NCBI RefSeq assembly: GCF_029784165.1
Contig: NC_073696.1
Location: forward strand, 248,739,971-248,803,970
DNA: 64,000 bases
Direction: 5' to 3'
DNA from: Wyeomyia smithii
Lineage: Eukaryota > Arthropoda > Insecta > Diptera > Culicidae
The notes beneath the pieces were generated by a model that worked only from the letters and a program-made list of their open reading frames with translations, had not been told where the DNA came from and searched no databases. The translations under genes were made by a program, and so were the position numbers. Shown here piece after piece: positions 58,430 to 64,000 of the stretch (its first letter is position 1; the number at the start of each line of letters is the position of its first letter).

Positions 58430-61400
58430 ACCGGAGCGGAAAGTGGTTGCCAATTAATGTCTGCGGTAGGAAAACAGGCCGTTCGAAATATGTTGTGGCT
58501 GAGTTGATTTCTACATTGCAGTGTATGCTGATCTCATTTATTTTATTGAAGGTAATGTTGTTCCAATTCAATAGTTTTGATCTATAAACTCTGGAAAATT
58601 ATAGCAGGGTAATAGAAGTAATAAATCACAAAGTAAAGTGATATATTGCTTGAATCGTCTGCAATTTCCTTGAATTTTATCTGCACTAGCGGTTTGTCGA
58701 GTTGTTTTCTCCGTACATGTACATGACGTATTTTACTATTTTATTTAACCGAAACGACAGAGTCAGTTTCCATCCCAGTACCTACAATGTCGCAAGCAAA
58801 ATAATTGAGACATTTAGAACTTTAATAATTGTCAGCTCGGCTGTAGGGAAAGATTTTCCTACTGCGTACTGTTGTAAAATTGCGAGAAATACGGCCTAAT
58901 TCGGTGTAGAATTTTCCCCTTTGAGGTGGCATTCCTTCTACTGTAAAACGATGCCGGATTGTGGAACTTGTCTGCTGCTGCACGCTTTGCAAAAAGCCAG
59001 AGGGACGAATGAAACATATTTGTTCTCCAGGCCTCGTCCTCCTACAAGGGGCTCCATTGGGAACATATTTCCGTCGTATTCCAACCGCTTTGTTGTAGCA
59101 TTTCTCGTGCACATACGACAGCCGAGGCAGTAGTCTACCAGCGCTGCTCGTAAATATAAAAGTGTTATTTAATTGAAATTTTCCCGTGTTTATTGGGGAA
59201 AAGTACGCGCTCTGCTGGGAAAAGGCGTTCAGTTTCCATTCTGGCTGACATTTAGTATGGCACAATTGTTAGGTGGATAGTTTTTGATCCGGGAATATCC
59301 AGTTGAAATGCAAATATTTGTTTTGGAAGCCAAATTCCATTTCGTAAATTGGGCTATATGAAGGTTGGGCGTTCCGTACCTCGGGCTGAACATTTTTCAC
59401 TGACGAGGCTTTAGGTGGCGTTTTTTTCTAGTGTTTATGGAAACGGGTTTTAAAATAATATTCTGCCGGTCGCCTGAATAAACGGCATGAATTGTGCGTT
59501 TGAATCCCAGTAGTATTTTGCCTTATAAAAAACGTTTGGGGTTTATAAGGTTCCACGTAAACATGAATGAACAGTTGCGGTTTCCATACAACTCAATGAA
59601 ACGTTTAACCCGACAATCCCCGCCGACATGCAGACGAAATTAATGAAATTTTTGCCTGCATCGTGATTCGTGGCCTCACGGGGGGCTTCGGTTTTAAATT
59701 TTTCTACTGTGCAGCAATAATGACGGGGGTTATAACCTGGATGACTTCATATGAAAAACGTTCATTAGAAAAAGTTGTAACAGAATGCGTTATTTTTTTT
59801 CGGGGCTCATCATTAAGTCCCGCTAGCGGGAAAAATTCGTGCAGCGGTAAAATATTTATTCATTTACGGGTAGCAACACACAATAATTAAATGAGCCAGC
59901 TTATTTTCGAATGATGCCTGAGCAGGAGTTAACGAGCAGAATTTTATCACTTGTTAGCAGTGGGCTTTATCTCCAGTAATGCGCTGTAAATTAAAATGGT
60001 TGTTCTCAAGTTATTGCAGCTTCCATTTTATTTTCACAAAAAAACAAATGAAACGCATAAGAAACAAACCAATTAATCAATAACTTTAAGCTAAGCGAAT
60101 TCCTAATTCACTCTTTTACGGTGGAACCGTGAGCATCGGTCGAAAAAATTGCAGCATCGAGTGGTGCTACGCCACCCGTTTGCTATTTATCACTGTGTGT
60201 TATGTTCATATGTGACATGGAGTGAATGCGTTTGCAGTAGCCAGCAGATGATTGCAGTGAAGAAACTTCGTTCAACATCGGAACGGCTGAGTATAACTTG
60301 GAACCAATTTAAATTTATTTAAATTTATATATTTTTTCGTGGATTTTCAAGTGACAGTCAGTCAGTGGCTTGCTAAATTTTTTTTTCCAAGAAATAATGA
60401 ACTAAAACCAGTTTCAGAGAATAGTTTTTCATTCATTTGATTTGAACAAGGCCAACTGAGTGTTGTGCGCGTTCTACCTCAACGTAAAATTTTAGTGATA
60501 AAGGCAGTTTCCCGCGGAATACAAATAAAGTAATTGGTGAAATCGCATCAACGGACCGCTCTGGGCAGGATAGGTATCGCTATATTTTCGAAGTGTTTTG
60601 TTTTTGAGGAGCACTTGAACCAGTAAAATTTAATACGTTCGCAGCGCCACCGCCGTTCGGTGGCGGGTAAACGAATTAGCTGCCATGGAAAACGTGGGCA
60701 GATTCGAATCTGTACACTAATAGCGAAGAATTTCTTTAAGCAGACGTTGGTAAGATCGTTCTGAACTGTTACTGTATTATCAAGTAATATTAAATACGAG
60801 CCACTAATGTAAATTAGTCTGGAAGTGTGAATACAATGTTATGTCCAATAGATATAACAACGTATTCATGCGGGGCTTAGTGTTTGTGAAGACGATCTCG
60901 GAATGTACGTGTATTACCAGGCATTCTTGAAATGGGTCGTTGGATGAACACTAGAGCTGTCACCTTTCATCTCCAGGGCTAAAAATATTTGCATCTTTGT
61001 ATTATGTAAAATATTAAAAAATCAATAAAAAAAATCAGCTTTAAATAGAAATAGATGCAGATAGGTTTTTTCCATAAAAGCACTGCCGGCCAGTGGGAGA
61101 TGAATTGTAAAAACACACACACAACAACTTTAAGCTAAGCGAATTCCCAGCAGATTTCAATTTTCAAAAGCACGTTTTCCTTTAAAACGCCAATTCCAAG
61201 AAAAATCCTAAAATTAAAAAGAGTTTCATTCAAATCTGAGAAGGTCGAAACAAAACAAAGTAAAAATCAACAAACATGTTTTTTCTCCGCTTTTCTTGTT
61301 TTGAGATGGAAATGCTATATAGGCTATAACTAAGCGGCGAGGGAAATTCGAAGCAACATCGACGTCTCGGAACGTGGTGGGTTCGCGTGTATATCAGCCG

Positions 61401-61510
61401 TTCGGGTTACAACCTGAAGACAGAGCAGGCCGGGAATGGAATGCCATTAAGAATGGGACCCCGGGCCCGGTGCGTTTCGAATATGTATGTATATGTATAT
61501 CGTTATAGCT
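58430..61510. other. Intron between tetraspanin exons 1 and 2
   Basis: About 3.1 kb. Less AT-rich stretches at 58800-59300 and 60130-60760 show no supported frame or domain. A short inverted repeat TTTAAGCTAAGCGAATTCC string is present twice (60090 and 61131) as a direct duplication. Confidence 0.45.
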
Positions 61511-61517
61511 TACTTAC

Positions 61518-61660
61518 CGCATGGCCTTAACGTCCGGCGAGTTACTTTGTAGCCCGGCGGGGTTCATAGGACTCATAGGGTTCGAGTTGGAGACTTTATT
61601 TGTGACTTTCGCTGGCGCAGGCACGGGACTAAGGTCGTTGAGTATCGTTGCCACAGGAAC
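61518..61660 (-). CDS. Tetraspanin exon 1 recognised (cytosolic N-terminus)
   Basis: This exon encodes 47 codons plus two bases. The acceptor follows a strong pyrimidine tract ending TTTCAAG, and the donor is CG|GTAAGTA. The peptide is Pro/Ser/Asn-rich and ends NSPDVKAM, then a split Arg codon that is completed by the next exon to give RYYRLW before the first membrane segment. Two in-frame ATG codons (the MSPM segment, residues 29 and 32) could start translation, but the strong acceptor argues for at least one more upstream exon, which I could not find in 61661-64000. The phase-2 donor matches the acceptor at 58421 exactly. Confidence 0.82.
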
Positions 61661-62636
61661 CTTGAAACAGAGAAGAGAAAATAAACGGAAGGAAAACGGC
61701 GCTTGTTATCGAGATGGTCCTTTATGATTTCACAGTAAAGTTGAATTTATTTACTTTGAACGTGGTTTCTAATAACACTAGTAGTTTGTATTTAATGGAA
61801 ATAATAAATTGTAAGAGAGAAGGGAACCGGTACAGGTGTTTTTATTTCCATAAAAAATGACGGAGAAAATCAAATCGGATTTTTATTACTTGGTTCATAA
61901 TTTTCCTATAATTTATGATTAAATCGAATTAGTTAGGCTAAAAGAAATCTTCTGAATTGTGTAGCATTTTGACACTTCCTTTGCATTCTGTTTCGTACGA
62001 AGCTTTTGTCACAGTTGACAATATTATAATTAAAAGGAATAGTAAAATATATTATTGCATAGTAAAAAAATTAATTTGACAAATGCAATAAAATTTTGTT
62101 GTTGCACATTTTCATACGCCTTAGTTGCTCCTTACTCGTAACTTAGGAACTCGGGCTGTAAAAAGTATTAAAAAGTTTTGAGCAATTCACATAGGCACTT
62201 AAAAATTCGACTTCGTCGCTCATTTTATATGCAAATGACACTTTGAGCCGCATCGAAATGAATTAGGTACTCACTGTGCCACCGTTGTTTCCTCGCTAGG
62301 AACAATAATACTGCGAAAGTAATCATGAAAACTCGCGGCTTTCTATTGAGTAAAGTGACTTCTCTCAGTGAATGCAGCTTGAATTCTAAAAATTACCAGT
62401 CTTTTTTACAGAAATCCTTTCAGGCAGTTCCAATTTTAAGTTTTTGAGGGACACGAGAGCAGTTCCACAAAAAACAGGCAACCAATTTAATCTACCATTT
62501 TTGATTTGGATGAAACTTTGCATAGCCGTTTCTATAGGCAAAAAATGCCATTTTGTGCTATTGGTTTAATTTTTTGGAACACGACTTATTTGCGAGAAGC
62601 TATTGAAAAATGCTATTTTGGGAAGGTATTAATGAA
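61661..62636. other. Sequence upstream of the first recognised tetraspanin exon
   Basis: I searched both for a leader exon with a phase-0 donor and for a promoter and found neither with confidence. Probably intron. Confidence 0.4.
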
Positions 62637-62638
62637 TA

Positions 62639-63412
62639 CAGTCATACCTCGATATAAGGCAACTTTATTTTTATTTTCGTTACGTTATATCGAGTTACGT
62701 TATATCGAAGCAAAAAAAAATTTTTTTTTCAATTTACGCAAGAATGTTACTGGTTACTCAAATATGCGCGAAAACCCATTTTCCATCACCTATCAGTGTT
62801 TTTAAACCTTTCTTATGCCCATTAAGAAATATTTTCAGAAGCAAAAAAATTTTTTTTTTTCAATTGATGCAAGAGTTTACTCGAAGATGCGTGAAATCCT
62901 ATTTCCCATCACCTATCAGTATTTTTAAACCATTCTTATGCCCATTTAGGATAATTTTCAACAAGCAAAAAATTTTTTTTTATTTGATGCAAAACTGTTG
63001 GTGGTTACTCACAGATGCGCGAAAACCTATTTCTCATCACCTATCAGTATTTTTGAACCTTTCTTATGACCATTTAGAGAAAATTTCAACAAGAAAAAAT
63101 TTTTTTTTTCTAATTGATGCAAGACTGTGAATTGTTACTGAAGGATGCGTGAAAACCTATTTTCCATCACCTATTAGTAACCTTTATTATGCCCATTTAG
63201 GACAATTTTCCCATTAGTTTCGTTAATTTTAAAACTTACTACAAACATTTTTTGAAGCAATTTATACCCCAAAAACAGTAGCTGTATCATTTATTTTCAA
63301 TTTCAACACATTTTCAAAGTTACGTTATATCGAGGTAAAAGTTACGTTATATCGAGTTACGTTATATCGAGGTTGCCTTATATCGAGGTTGCCTTATATT
63401 GAGGTATGACTG
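62639..63412. mobile_element. Tigger-like MITE with internal tandem repeats
   Basis: The ends are CAGTCATACCTCGATATAAG and, inverted, CAGTCATACCTCAATATAAG, with TA on each side. Subterminal GTTACGTTATATCGAG motifs occur at both ends. The interior has about four diverged units of about 120 bp that share TTGATGCAAGA, ATGCGCGAAAACC and CATCACCTATCAGTATTTTT. Confidence 0.85.
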
Positions 63413-63639
63413 TACAATTATTTTTGGAGCCAAAACGATTTTTGAGATCGATGTCTTTGGCAATTCAAAATTATTTATTTTTCGAAAAAAATGTTAGAAG
63501 AAGAACTAAAAACTAATTATCTAAAAAGCTTAATTTTAAAAATCTATTTTTTAATAAAAACTACAAGAGATTATCTAAACAATGCAATCAGTCTAATCAT
63601 GGAGAAATCAAGAAAAAAAGTTATGATTTTTTGGAAAAT

Positions 63640-64000
63640 AAAAAAAAATTCAATTTTTGTTTCGAGGGGCATATTTTTTTTTGGAAGGACAAACTGTTAT
63701 CTAAAACTTTGCCGAATACACTATGCTAATCATTCAAACCGTGTTTGCTGGAGAAATATTTCTAATTTCCAATAGAGCATTCTATGCGGAATTAAAAATA
63801 TTTTTTACAGTCAAAACGGTTTGTTTTTTTTTTCAAAATATCATAACTTTTTTTTGCTGATTCCTCCATGATCGGATCGGTTGCATCGTTTAGGTAATCT
63901 TTTGTAGTTTTTATGAAAAAAAAAATTTTTTTTAATCTTTCTTTTAACTTTTTTTCAGTGTATAATTTTTTCGGAAAGACTAAATTATTATCTACAACTA
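63640..64000 (+). repeat. Dispersed AT-rich repeat, truncated by the window end
   Basis: It contains GTGTATAATTTTTTCGGAAAG, ACTTTGCCGAATACACTATG and ATCTACAACT at the last bases, all typical of the same family seen at 35.5 kb and 7.7-9.9 kb. The final unit runs off the window. Confidence 0.5.

Larger units (their letters stand above)
16534..61660 (-). other. Tetraspanin gene, eight-exon model on the minus strand
   Basis: Assembled by hand from splice sites and frame. Coding exons in order are 61660-61518, 58421-58246, 58157-57992, 57359-57260, 48816-48433, 32617-32405, 32126-31699 and from 17134. Intron phases are 2, 1, 2, 0, 0, 0, 2, and every donor phase fits the next acceptor. Numbering residues from the first codon of the 61660 exon, membrane segments lie near 52-77, 94-118, 124-148 and 337-359. 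The large loop lies between segments 3 and 4 and carries CCG (188-190), PDSCC (cysteines 209-210), a further cysteine at 317 and GC at 324-325, the six-cysteine tetraspanin signature. Tetraspanins are plasma or endosomal membrane organisers that bind partner receptors, integrins and enzymes. The annotated frame is 547 residues to the first UGA, long for a family usually near 200-350, because of the loop insert and the tail. The start codon is not certain and an upstream exon is likely. I cannot name the orthologue. Confidence 0.9.

Overview
The window looks like nuclear DNA of a culicine (Aedes-like) mosquito. It is AT-rich, has very long introns full of transposons, carries tRNA-derived SINEs, two Tc1/mariner remnants with D37E spacing, many short inverted-repeat elements, an I-group non-LTR retrotransposon with RNase H, and CAG-type polyglutamine coding repeats. 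The species is an inference from this repeat content; no single marker proves it.

One protein-coding gene could be assembled, and it organises most of the window. It is a tetraspanin on the minus strand, running from about 61660 down to at least 16534. Its eight recognised coding exons are 61518-61660, 58246-58421, 57992-58157, 57260-57359, 48433-48816, 32405-32617, 31699-32126 and the terminal exon from 17134. All splice sites are GT/AG and all seven intron phases match. The spliced frame gives a cytosolic N-terminus (probably incomplete), four membrane segments, a large extracellular loop with CCG, PDSCC and GC motifs, a serine-rich insert in that loop, and a long low-complexity cytosolic tail. 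The terminal exon reaches a UGA after only ten full codons. That UGA is followed by CUA, then by 188 more open codons in the same frame, and a stem-loop can be drawn 21 nt downstream. This is a strong candidate for programmed stop-codon readthrough and is the most interesting signal here.

Region by region. 1-16.5 kb: AT-rich sequence downstream of the gene with a palindromic MITE, a D37E transposase remnant, a mariner fragment, a SINE, a diverged local repeat with a recurring motif (7.4-11.1 kb) and an RTE-type reverse transcriptase fragment. 17.1-31.7 kb: the last intron, holding MITEs, a second D37E remnant inside a larger inverted-repeat element, a 1.3 kb AAAGG purine tract and a 1 kb TG minisatellite. 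32.6-48.4 kb: an intron holding an inverted pair of one MITE family, several other MITEs and SINEs, and a nearly full-length but disabled non-LTR retrotransposon. 48.8-57.3 kb: an intron built largely of a degenerate GGATTT-type repeat of several kilobases. 57.4-61.5 kb: short and medium introns between the membrane exons. 61.7-64 kb: upstream sequence with a Tigger-like MITE.

No rRNA, functional tRNA, CRISPR array or bacterial gene was recognised.
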